A stretch of DNA of 6,519 nucleotides from Gammaproteobacteria bacterium (GTDB taxonomy: Bacteria; Pseudomonadota; Gammaproteobacteria; SZUA-229), in NCBI GenBank assembly GCA_011321985.1, contig DROB01000440.1, positions 1-6,519 of the forward strand, in the 5' to 3' direction. A model generated the notes under the pieces. That model was not told where the DNA came from. It saw nothing but the letters and a program-made list of their open reading frames with translations, and did no database searches. A program made the position numbers and the translations under genes. Below, piece by piece: positions 1-5,481 of the stretch. The stretch's first letter is position 1. Every line of letters starts with the position of its first letter.

Positions 1-56
1 AAAGAAGTTGTCATCACGGCGACCGCTGCCAGTGCTATTACATTTTTTGAAACCAT
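1..56 (-). CDS. Partial secreted protein, N-terminus only (possibly a c-type cytochrome)
   Basis: Only the first 18 codons are present; the gene runs off the left edge. They read MVSKNVIALAAVAVMTTS, a short basic start followed by a hydrophobic Ala/Val stretch typical of a Sec signal peptide, so the product is probably exported. The start is well supported: an AGGAG (complement of 65-69) lies 8 nt before the ATG. The gene follows a cytochrome b561-type gene on the same strand and has its own FNR-type site about 70 bp upstream. Soluble c-type cytochromes often sit beside such membrane cytochromes, so a periplasmic haem protein is the likeliest identity. That is inference from context; no CxxCH motif is visible in the part present. 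Confidence 0.7.
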   Translation of the reverse strand, partial: MVSKNVIALAAVAVMTTS

Positions 57-93
57 ATCTCGTTCTCCTGTATCGATTTATTGACAGGCCATT

Positions 94-99
94 ATTAGA
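94..99 (-). promoter_or_regulatory. Predicted -10 element of the FNR-type promoter
   Basis: Read on the minus strand this is TCTAAT, close to TATAAT. It would start transcription near position 87, about 30 nt before the ATG at 56. That places the centre of the FNR-type box (128.5) at about -41.5, the normal position for an FNR class II activated promoter. No good -35 hexamer is needed or seen, which is usual for such promoters. The overlapping TAATAA two bases downstream is an alternative. Confidence 0.45.
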
Positions 100-121
100 A
101 GCCAACGGTCACACCGCCGTG

Positions 122-135
122 TTGATATAAATCAA
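122..135 (-). promoter_or_regulatory. FNR/Anr-type binding site
   Basis: The sequence is TTGAT-ATAA-ATCAA, an exact match to the FNR consensus TTGAT-N4-ATCAA; one more G/C pair extends the palindrome at each side (121 and 136). FNR/Anr/CRP-FNR family regulators bind this form when oxygen is low. It begins 5 nt after the stop codon of the cytochrome b gene and lies upstream of the secreted protein gene starting at 56, with a -10 element at the expected distance. I infer low-oxygen activation of that gene. The palindrome alone, with 6-bp arms and no T-tract, is too weak to be a terminator. Confidence 0.75.
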
Positions 136-140
136 CCTAT

Positions 141-767
141 TTATTCATTCGCTTTTTTAGTTCCTGTTATCATGGCTTTTATCAAGTTTTCATCATGTAA
201 CCGGCCTGAGATAACCACACCCGCTATATGTAATAACACCAGAAATAACACAAAGTTTGCTGATGCTTCGTGGATCTCTTCCCAGAATTCTTCGCCCTCT
301 TCATCTCCGTGTCCTTCATACTCATGCTCGTCATCATCGTCGGCATAAGCAGACTTTATAAAGGTCACTTCGGTTGTCTGCAATGCCAGCAGGCCTTCTC
401 CTTCTTCGATGGCATACACTTTCAAACCACTGTAGCTGACGATAATAAGACTTAATAGCAGGGCGATGATCATCGCACCACCCGCCGGATTATGCCCCAG
501 GTAACGTCTCGGTCTGCCCCACACGAAATCTTTCAGGTACCCGATCACTTGATGCGGTGGATACACAAAATCACTGAATCGTGCATGCCGACTTCCGATG
601 ACACCCCATATCACCCTGAATACGAGCAGACCCAACACGACATATCCGGCATAGATATGTAGATCATTCTCTTCGTCACCACTGAGGTATGCGATACTGA
701 ACGCCAGCACCAGACTCCAGTGAAATATCCTCACCAGAGGATCCCATACACGTATTTCTTTCTGCAT
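141..767 (-). CDS. Cytochrome b561-type membrane protein (cytochrome b/b6 domain)
   Basis: A predicted 208-aa integral membrane haem protein that should carry electrons between the quinone pool and a periplasmic partner. It starts MQKEIRVWDPLVRIFHW, the typical opening of the bacterial cytochrome b561/Ni-hydrogenase b family. Four hydrophobic helices are visible, at about residues 13-30, 38-58, 98-118 and 170-188. Likely haem ligands are His16 (FHW), His37 (LHIYAGY) and His180 (LLHIAG), with His166 (EEIHE) nearby. A conserved-looking GHNPAGGAM motif precedes helix 3. Between helices 3 and 4 lies a very acidic, His-containing loop (DDDDEHEYEGHGDEEGEE, residues 143-160), probably periplasmic. 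I chose the ATG at 767 because GGAG (775-778) stands 7 nt before it. A GTG at 791 would add eight residues but would put that ribosome site inside the gene; an ATG at 770 is also possible. Confidence 0.85.
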   Translation of the reverse strand: MQKEIRVWDPLVRIFHWSLVLAFSIAYLSGDEENDLHIYAGYVVLGLLVFRVIWGVIGSRHARFSDFVYPPHQVIGYLKDFVWGRPRRYLGHNPAGGAMIIALLLSLIIVSYSGLKVYAIEEGEGLLALQTTEVTFIKSAYADDDDEHEYEGHGDEEGEEFWEEIHEASANFVLFLVLLHIAGVVISGRLHDENLIKAMITGTKKANE

Positions 768-800
768 CATTTTTCTCCAAAATTTATTCACTCGACCCTC

Positions 801-806
801 ATTTTA
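801..806 (-). promoter_or_regulatory. Predicted -10 element for the cytochrome b gene
   Basis: On the minus strand this is TAAAAT, which would start transcription near 794 and give a leader of about 27 nt before the ATG at 767. There is no good -35 hexamer. Instead the operator-like site at 828-843 would be centred near -41.5, where LuxR-type activators often bind next to RNA polymerase. The prediction rests on spacing and one hexamer only. Confidence 0.35.
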
Positions 807-827
807 AGGACCCGACCCGATAATGCA

Positions 828-871
828 TCGGACAAATGCCGGAAACAGTTCCTAATGGGACATTTGTCGGA
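828..871. promoter_or_regulatory. Paired inverted operator-like sites in the divergent region
   Basis: Two related 16-mers lie between the cytochrome b gene and the LuxR-type regulator: TCGGACAAATGCCGGA (828-843) and, inverted, TGGGACATTTGTCGGA (856-871). They share the 8-mer GACAAATG exactly and 12 of 16 positions overall. The outer arms ATCGGACAAATG and CATTTGTCGGAT form an 11/12 inverted repeat. Each 16-mer is also a partial palindrome of the GACA-N2-TGTC type, and their centres are 28 bp apart. Such paired sites between divergent genes are typical of an operator for the adjacent regulator. That the regulator at 906 binds here is inference. Confidence 0.55.
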
Positions 872-894
872 TACCATAACGACTCACAACCAAC

Positions 895-899
895 AGGAG
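895..899 (+). promoter_or_regulatory. Ribosome binding site that decides the regulator start
   Basis: AGGAG stands 6 nt before the GTG at 906. No comparable site precedes the ATG at 855 or the ATG at 720 in the same frame, so translation most likely begins at 906. Confidence 0.6.
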
Positions 900-905
900 A
901 GTGCC

Positions 906-1409
906 GTGTTCGGCTTTCAGGCAAAAGAGATCTACCTCAGTATTATCTTTTTAATCATGATGCTGGTCAGTGCTGTCGACCTGGCACTGGATTATTCGGA
1001 AGGTGCCGATTTTACCCATATCGCACAGGAAGCCGTTGTCCTCTCGCTCTCGCTGATCGCACTCGCATGGTTGCTTATCGATATGCGTCGACAGGCGGTC
1101 AGGATCGATCGATTACGCGATGAGCTCTCATCCATAAAGAACTCCCGCAAAAAGCCGGATAGATATGTCATCGAGGCAAAAACCAGCCTGAGCAGCATGA
1201 TCAGCCACCAATTCGATGACTGGCAACTCAGCAACAGTGAAAAAGATGTCGGCTGGTTGTTATTAAAAGGCCTGAGCCTGAAAGAAATCGCTGCCTTACG
1301 CGAAACGCTGGAGAAAACCGTCCGGCAGCAGGCATCGGCCATCTACAGAAAAGCAGACCTGAATGGACGACACGCCTTCTCTGCCTGGTTCATCGAAGAA
1401 GTGCTCTGA
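906..1409 (+). CDS. Membrane-anchored LuxR-type helix-turn-helix regulator
   Basis: A predicted 167-aa protein with two hydrophobic segments at about residues 7-27 and 38-59, joined by a short acidic loop (LDYSEGADF). A basic, probably helical linker (about 60-85) and a C-terminal DNA-binding domain (about 105-165) follow. The C-terminus reads LSNSEKDVGWLLLKGLSLKE and then IAALRETLEKTVRQQASAIY, the LuxR-type four-helix fold with the recognition helix near TLEKTVRQQ. There is no receiver or autoinducer domain, so it looks like a one-component regulator held in the inner membrane. It diverges from the cytochrome b gene, and the shared region holds paired operator-like sites, so it probably controls that gene and perhaps itself. 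The GTG start at 906 is chosen from a good AGGAG; the same frame is open further upstream, with alternative ATGs at 855 and 720, but these would place the operators inside the gene. The signal sensed is unknown. Confidence 0.75.
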   Translation: MFGFQAKEIYLSIIFLIMMLVSAVDLALDYSEGADFTHIAQEAVVLSLSLIALAWLLIDMRRQAVRIDRLRDELSSIKNSRKKPDRYVIEAKTSLSSMISHQFDDWQLSNSEKDVGWLLLKGLSLKEIAALRETLEKTVRQQASAIYRKADLNGRHAFSAWFIEEVL

Positions 1410-1514
1410 TCCGGATATTTCATCAGAACATGAAGGAATTTATCTCTATTCATGCTGTCGACTCATTTAAGTGCTAATAATAAGTATCGCTAATTATAAA
1501 AAGGGGAAGGGTCC

Positions 1515-2444
1515 ATGAATAAAATCACCATCGTTGGTGCTGGGCGTGTCGGTGAATCCACAGCGCAGTTCCTGGCAGCTAAAAATCTGTGCCGTGAGAT
1601 CATACTCCTCGACATTCACGAAGGTGCAGCCAAAGGTGCGGCACTGGACATTCAGGAAGTCGCCCCGCTATTTGAATACGACACACGTATCATCGGAGGC
1701 ATCGACCATGCCCTGATGGTAGATTCTGAGATCATTATCATCACCGCTGGCCTGCCTCGTAAACCGGGCATGTCGCGCTCTGATGTCTTATCCAGCAACA
1801 TACCGATAATGGACGGTATCATCGATGGCGCGATGAAATACGCACCAGATGCCATCCTGCTGTTTGTTACCAACCCTGTAGATGTCATTACCTATCACGC
1901 TTTCATCAAAACCGGCTGGCCGAGGAACCGGGTTTTTGGTCAGGCCGGTGTGCTCGACTCCAGCCGTATGGCAAGTTTTATCGCCATGGAAACCGGCTTT
2001 TCGAGCATGGATATCGATACCATGGTCCTGGGTGGTCATGGCGATACCATGGTGCCCATGTTACGTTACTGCACGATAGCAGGCATCCCTGTTGAAAAAT
2101 TTATCGAAAAAGAAAGGCTGGATGCCATCGTTGAACGTACCCGTAATGGTGGCGCAGAAATTCTGGCCTTACGACAGAACAGCAGTGCTTATGATGCCCC
2201 CGCCGCTTCCGTTGCCGAGATGGTCGATGCTATCGTGCACAACCGTAATCGCATATTACCGACCGTGTGCCTGCTGGAAGGGGAATATGGGCACGAAGAT
2301 ATCGCCATCGGTGTACCTGCCGTGCTCGGCCAGAATGGTATCGTGGAAATCATCCAGCTGGATATGAATGATGACGAGCAGAGCATGTTCGATGGCTCAG
2401 CCACACTGGTCAGAAAAGACCTGGCACTGCTTAAAGCCCTGTAG
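1515..2444 (+). CDS. mdh: Malate dehydrogenase, LDH-like type
   Basis: This cytoplasmic 309-aa enzyme should interconvert malate and oxaloacetate with NAD in the TCA cycle. The N-terminal Rossmann fold shows GAGRVG (residues 8-13), and Asp33 after the second strand suits NAD. The mobile substrate loop reads AGLPRKPGMSR (78-88). Arg82 at the specificity position marks malate dehydrogenase rather than lactate dehydrogenase, and Arg88 is the catalytic-loop arginine. Asn120 (TNPVD), Asp148 and Arg151 (VLDSSR), and His175 (GGHGDTMVP) complete the active site. Length is normal for the family. It belongs to the LDH-like branch of bacterial malate dehydrogenases, not the E. coli-type branch. A purine-rich AAGGGGAAGGG just before the ATG is a good ribosome site. 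The 105-bp upstream gap is AT-rich and probably holds the promoter, but no hexamer pair is convincing. Confidence 0.95.
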   Translation: MNKITIVGAGRVGESTAQFLAAKNLCREIILLDIHEGAAKGAALDIQEVAPLFEYDTRIIGGIDHALMVDSEIIIITAGLPRKPGMSRSDVLSSNIPIMDGIIDGAMKYAPDAILLFVTNPVDVITYHAFIKTGWPRNRVFGQAGVLDSSRMASFIAMETGFSSMDIDTMVLGGHGDTMVPMLRYCTIAGIPVEKFIEKERLDAIVERTRNGGAEILALRQNSSAYDAPAASVAEMVDAIVHNRNRILPTVCLLEGEYGHEDIAIGVPAVLGQNGIVEIIQLDMNDDEQSMFDGSATLVRKDLALLKAL

Positions 2445-2525
2445 TCAACACCTCAGGACAGGATTACACTCAGCCCCGTGTACAAACTTTTTTATGGCTA
2501 AACCCGATGGGAACGACCACAGACC

Positions 2526-2876
2526 ATGAGTGAAGAAAAAATAAGCGATGCCGATGTCCTGCGCGCCAATATCAATAATGAAACCTCACAGATAAACTGG
2601 AAAGAACTGCAACGATTTTTTGCCGGTGGCTGGTTGATCTTCGTCAGCAGCAACACAAACCTGCTCGATGTTGCAGTTGCTTTTTCGCAGGACGATAAAG
2701 AACAGGTCAGCAGATGGCTCACCTCCGGAGAGGTCAGTAAAGTTTCGGATGAACAGGCCAGACAATGGCATGAACAGGATGCGACCTTCTGGTCAACGGT
2801 CGTAAAACCCTGGATATTAATCCAGCCCCTGACGGATGCGGATACATCAGACCCCCAGAACACGAACATCCACTAA
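2526..2876 (+). CDS. DUF2288 family protein
   Basis: A 116-aa soluble protein of unknown function. It matches what I know of the DUF2288 family: a core reading INWKELQRFFAGGWLIFVS (residues 23-41), then a Val/Ala-rich helix, DDKEQVSRWL (56-65), KVSDEQARQW (72-81) and a final VVKPWILIQ (92-100). The last 16 residues are polar and probably disordered. There are no signal peptide, membrane segments or obvious catalytic residues. It lies 81 bp after mdh and 26 bp before nhaA on the same strand, so the three may be co-transcribed; no terminator is visible between them. No strong ribosome site precedes this ATG, but the family alignment I recall supports a start about here. Confidence 0.85.
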   Translation: MSEEKISDADVLRANINNETSQINWKELQRFFAGGWLIFVSSNTNLLDVAVAFSQDDKEQVSRWLTSGEVSKVSDEQARQWHEQDATFWSTVVKPWILIQPLTDADTSDPQNTNIH

Positions 2877-2902
2877 TAAGGTAACCCGAGGAATCAGAAA
2901 AA

Positions 2903-4072
2903 ATGGTCTTTTTAAAAGAGTTTATCAAGAAAGAATCTTCTTCAGGTATCCTGCTGATCTTTGTCACCCTGCTCGCACTGGCTCTGAAAAATTCTTTTCT
3001 CAGCGACTATTACTCTGCATTTCTGGCGACACCCGTCGAGGTCCGTTTTTCTGATCTGCATATCGCCAAACCACTATTACTCTGGATCAATGATGGACTG
3101 ATGGCCGTCTTCTTTCTGTTGATCGGACTCGAAGTTAAACGCGAATTTTTAGAAGGTCAGTTATCCACACCTGGACAGATCGCTCTACCCGGTATCGCAG
3201 CCATCGGCGGTATGGCTGTTCCCGCTCTCTTTTACATCTTGATCAATATCGACGATACGACCGCCATGCGGGGCTGGGCCATCCCAACAGCAACCGATAT
3301 CGCTTTTGCTCTGGGCGTACTCGCCATGCTGGGCAAACGCGTTCCTCTATCGCTGAAAATATTTTTGATGGCACTGGCTATCATCGATGATCTGGGAGCC
3401 ATCATTATCATCGCCCTCTTTTACACGGTGGAACTATCGACACTATCTATTACCATCGCCATCACCGCACTGGGTGTACTCATCCTCATGAACCGCCTGG
3501 GTGTAACAAAAAAAACAGCTTATGTCTTCGTCGGTGTCATATTGTGGGTTAGTGTCTTAAAATCGGGCGTTCACGCCACATTGGCCGGGGTCGCCCTTGC
3601 CTTCACCATCCCGCTCAACAGTATCGATGAAAACGGCGATCGATACTCGATGTCGAAATCGATGGAACACGATCTACACTACTGGGTGGCTTTTTTCATC
3701 CTGCCATTATTTGCCTTCGTCAATGCGGGAGTTGACCTGCGCAATGTTTCCATCGAGCAGATGACGACCGGTGTTCCGCTCGGCATCATGGCGGGTTTGT
3801 TTTTTGGTAAACAGATAGGTGTTTTTGGTTTTAGCTGGCTAGCCATAAAATTAGGACTAGCCCAAATACCCGAGAAAAGCACATGGCTACAGCTATACGG
3901 TGTCTCTATCCTGACGGGTATCGGCTTCACCATGAGCCTGTTTGTCGATTCACTGGCCTTTACCGATAGTAATCTATATCAACAAGCTGATAAACTTGCA
4001 GTTTTGATCGCTTCTTTCGGTGCCGGCATTGTGGGTTATCTGGTATTACGCATGACCCGAGGCAATCATTAG
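2903..4072 (+). CDS. nhaA: Na+/H+ antiporter NhaA
   Basis: A 389-aa inner-membrane antiporter that exports Na+ (or Li+) in exchange for protons, supporting salt tolerance and pH homeostasis. It is nearly full length compared with the E. coli protein (388 aa) and hydrophobic throughout. The defining motifs are present and offset by only a few residues: TDIAFALG with Asp132, the ion-binding pair Asp162-Asp163 in AIIDDLGA, His224 in KSGVHATLAG (counterpart of pH-sensing His225) and Lys303 in FFGKQIGV (counterpart of Lys300). GLEVKREFLEG at about 75-85 and IGFTMSLFV near the end are also typical. A GAGGA about 10 nt before the ATG is the likely ribosome site. It follows the DUF2288 gene closely, suggesting one transcript. 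No nhaR-like regulator is adjacent. Confidence 0.96.
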   Translation: MVFLKEFIKKESSSGILLIFVTLLALALKNSFLSDYYSAFLATPVEVRFSDLHIAKPLLLWINDGLMAVFFLLIGLEVKREFLEGQLSTPGQIALPGIAAIGGMAVPALFYILINIDDTTAMRGWAIPTATDIAFALGVLAMLGKRVPLSLKIFLMALAIIDDLGAIIIIALFYTVELSTLSITIAITALGVLILMNRLGVTKKTAYVFVGVILWVSVLKSGVHATLAGVALAFTIPLNSIDENGDRYSMSKSMEHDLHYWVAFFILPLFAFVNAGVDLRNVSIEQMTTGVPLGIMAGLFFGKQIGVFGFSWLAIKLGLAQIPEKSTWLQLYGVSILTGIGFTMSLFVDSLAFTDSNLYQQADKLAVLIASFGAGIVGYLVLRMTRGNH

Positions 4073-4149
4073 ATCAAGACAACAGAACAGAAATATGCGC
4101 CATGAGTACTGTCTGTTGGCATTTTTATTCCAGCTTCGATGTTCAACAT

Positions 4150-4683
4150 ATGAAATCAATATCCAAATCTATCTCTCTCGCGTTTGCAATACTTTTTCTC
4201 GCCTCATCCTGTGCCACATTAACCGATGATATCGTTATCAGTACACGCTCCAATAGCGAGATTAACTATGATAAATATAAAACCTACGCCTGGGCGGGCA
4301 ATACACAGATCGTCTTTGACCCCATCGGTCAATGGGAACAACCAACACTCGATACCGATGAAGAAGTCCGTTTTGTCGTTAATCGCGAATTACGTAATCT
4401 GGGCATCAATCAGGTAAAAGAAGATCCGGATATACTGGTCACCTGTGCCGCGGGTATCGATATGACATCGATGAAATTGAAAGCAGACCCTGACTCAGAC
4501 GCACCGGCATTAAGCAATGTACCCAGGGCTGCACTAGCAATAGCGCTCGTCGATACTAAAACCGGGTACACCGTATGGGTTGGCTTTGCCGAAGGGGAAG
4601 TGCAGCAACAACAATCCATCGAAAATATCCGCAAACGTATCGATTATGCCATCCACGAAATTTTTAAAAATTACAACGACTAG
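4150..4683 (+). CDS. DUF4136 family lipoprotein
   Basis: A predicted 177-aa exported lipoprotein of unknown function. From the ATG at 4150 it starts MKSISKSISLAFAILFLASS and then Cys21: a basic end, a hydrophobic core and a relaxed lipobox (ASSC), so signal peptidase II processing is likely. YDKYKTYAW (residues 40-48) and EDPDILVTCAAG (91-102) match the DUF4136 pattern. The protein continues through RAALAIALVDTKTGYTVWVG (126-145) to an amphipathic C-terminal helix ending IHEIFKNYND. Asp at the +4 or +5 position does not settle inner or outer membrane. An in-frame ATG at 4102 would add 16 residues before the signal peptide, so the later start is better, though neither has a clear ribosome site. 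It lies 77 bp after nhaA on the same strand; no terminator is seen between them. Confidence 0.8.
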   Translation: MKSISKSISLAFAILFLASSCATLTDDIVISTRSNSEINYDKYKTYAWAGNTQIVFDPIGQWEQPTLDTDEEVRFVVNRELRNLGINQVKEDPDILVTCAAGIDMTSMKLKADPDSDAPALSNVPRAALAIALVDTKTGYTVWVGFAEGEVQQQQSIENIRKRIDYAIHEIFKNYND

Positions 4684-4815
4684 AGTGATCTAAACGAGAG
4701 GAAGTAAATGGGATAACGGCACGACCCGTGTTGGTGAAAGCTTGAACTGGCAGTAACTGCGAAGAATCAAGAGACTGTTTCCGACGCTTAGCAGATATTA
4801 AATGATTAAAAGCGA
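4684..4815. other. Non-coding stretch, nothing recognised
   Basis: These bases follow the lipoprotein gene and lead into the repeat. Reading frames on both strands are short or run through the repeat. No convincing terminator follows the lipoprotein gene. A small GCAGT-A-ACTGC palindrome is the only local structure I see. It may be an eroded repeat or intergenic spacer. Confidence 0.5.
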
Positions 4816-4986
4816 TTAACCGCAGAGAAAAACTTTTTATATTTTTTCTTTCGTAGATCGGGCTAGCGAAGTGTAACACGACGGTTACATCGCCTTTTGT
4901 CGCGTTACGGCGAAAACCGCCTAACATGACCTGCTTCTGTAATACCGTTAATAAATCTGTGTTTTTCTCTGCGCCTCTGCGGTGAA
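4816..4986. repeat. MITE-like intergenic repeat with nested inverted repeats
   Basis: The outer ends are inverted: TTAACCGCAGAGAAAAAC (4816-4833) and the complement of 4961-4986, which reads TTCACCGCAGAG, GCGCAGAG, AAAAAC. The right end matches the left except for one A/C change and an extra GCGCAGAG, a partial tandem copy of CGCAGAG. Inside lies a second imperfect inverted repeat (about 4853-4934), running from GTAGATCGGGCTA to the inverted TAACATGACCTGC. Its core stem is GTAACACGAC (4873-4882) against GTCGCGTTAC (4899-4908), 9 of 10 pairs. Both motifs resemble short intergenic repeats common in environmental gammaproteobacteria (established knowledge, from memory). No transposase is present, so any mobility would depend on an enzyme elsewhere. 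Confidence 0.6.
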
Positions 4987-5105
4987 TAATCTTTTGGCTT
5001 TATCTTTTACTGAATGTCTGCCTATGGCCGGTAGCTGACCTATTGTTAATAGCGGCTTCTAGCCATACTGGCAGATCAGTATGATCAGGTCTAAGCGGTT
5101 ACATA
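4987..5105. other. Non-coding stretch with two palindromic fragments
   Basis: No gene is supported here. An imperfect palindrome around GGCC lies at 5016-5039 (GTCTGC...GGCC...GCTGAC), similar to another short intergenic repeat type. A small hairpin lies at 5064-5083, with CATACTG against CAGTATG and a 6-nt loop. The hairpin is downstream of the Arg-rich minus-strand gene but lacks a T-tract, so it is not a good intrinsic terminator. Confidence 0.45.
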
Positions 5106-5324
5106 TTATTCGTATTGGGTTACGTCTTTATTCCACCAGATATCACCATCCGATATATCACCCGTTACATCAGAGGTGCGTCTTGGCCGACCGCTTCTGC
5201 AATCGTCACTCAACAGGCGCATACGTGCAGGATTTCTTCTATCGGCCTCGGCTCGCCGTCGATCACGCCAATGCTTGCGCCGCTCTACCGGTTCTAAATT
5301 AGCAACGGTGGCTTTTCTGGACAT
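5106..5324 (-). CDS. Small Arg-rich conserved-looking protein
   Basis: A 72-aa protein I cannot assign to a named family. The N-terminal half is strongly basic, with repeated ERR/DRR units (VERRKHWRDRRRAEADRRNP, residues 13-32). The second half holds DCRSGRPRR (41-49) and an acidic end, SDGDIWWNKDVTQYE. I recall similar DRR-repeat, DCRSG-type small proteins in gammaproteobacteria; that is from memory. The basic part could bind nucleic acid or be disordered. The start at 5324 is supported by GAGGTG (complement of 5331-5336) 6 nt upstream; a longer in-frame form from 5348 would swallow that site. It forms a transcription unit separate from the 59-aa gene, because a terminator lies between them. 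Confidence 0.7.
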   Translation of the reverse strand: MSRKATVANLEPVERRKHWRDRRRAEADRRNPARMRLLSDDCRSGRPRRTSDVTGDISDGDIWWNKDVTQYE

Positions 5325-5406
5325 AATAAACACCTCGCAGATGGACATATCAAATGCATGAAAGTATTTATATGAAGCACCCGAACAGTGCCGAAGTCAA
5401 GAAAAA

Positions 5407-5437
5407 GGCGATTGAAGTTTTTTATACTTCAATCGCC
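5407..5437 (-). terminator. Rho-independent terminator
   Basis: GGCGATTGAAGT (5407-5418) pairs perfectly with ACTTCAATCGCC (5426-5437), giving a 12-bp stem and a 7-nt loop. Read on the minus strand, the stem is followed at once by TTTTTC (complement of 5401-5406). It therefore ends transcripts of the 59-aa gene that stops at 5482. On the plus strand only CCC follows, so it is one-directional. Confidence 0.85.
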
Positions 5438-5441
5438 CCCA

Positions 5442-5476
5442 CATCTGACTCAGACGAGTCGCTGACTCCTCAGATG
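5442..5476. repeat. Nested inverted repeats before the terminator
   Basis: CATCTGA (5442-5448) pairs with TCAGATG (5470-5476). Inside it, GACTC (5447-5451) pairs with GAGTC (5456-5460) as an alternative short hairpin. On the minus strand this lies in the short 3' region between the stop codon of the 59-aa gene and its terminator. It may only add structure to the mRNA end. Confidence 0.4.
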
Positions 5477-5481
5477 AAGAA

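Noticed and set aside
720..905. In-frame upstream extension of the LuxR-type regulator from ATGs at 720 or 855
   Set aside because: The added residues overlap the divergent cytochrome b gene or the operator sites, look non-coding, and lack a ribosome site comparable to the AGGAG before the GTG at 906.
992..1342. Minus-strand open frame of 116 codons
   Set aside because: It is a shadow of the LuxR-type regulator; its translation has no recognisable domain and no ribosome site.
2494..2529. Eleven-codon leader frame (MAKPDGNDHRP) whose TGA overlaps the ATG of the DUF2288 gene
   Set aside because: The ATGA overlap could allow translational coupling, but no ribosome site precedes the small frame and its length is within chance.
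2635..2649. FNR-like sequence TTGATCTTCGTCAG
   Set aside because: It is only a partial match in the right half and lies inside the DUF2288 coding region, with no promoter context.
4102..4149. Earlier ATG start for the DUF4136 lipoprotein
   Set aside because: It would place 16 residues before a clear lipoprotein signal peptide, which would hinder export.
4664..4927. Minus-strand open frame of 87 codons starting MLGGFRRNATKG
   Set aside because: It runs through the nested repeat and antisense to the end of the lipoprotein gene. GFRRNAT-type translations are a familiar artefact of this repeat, and there is no ribosome site.
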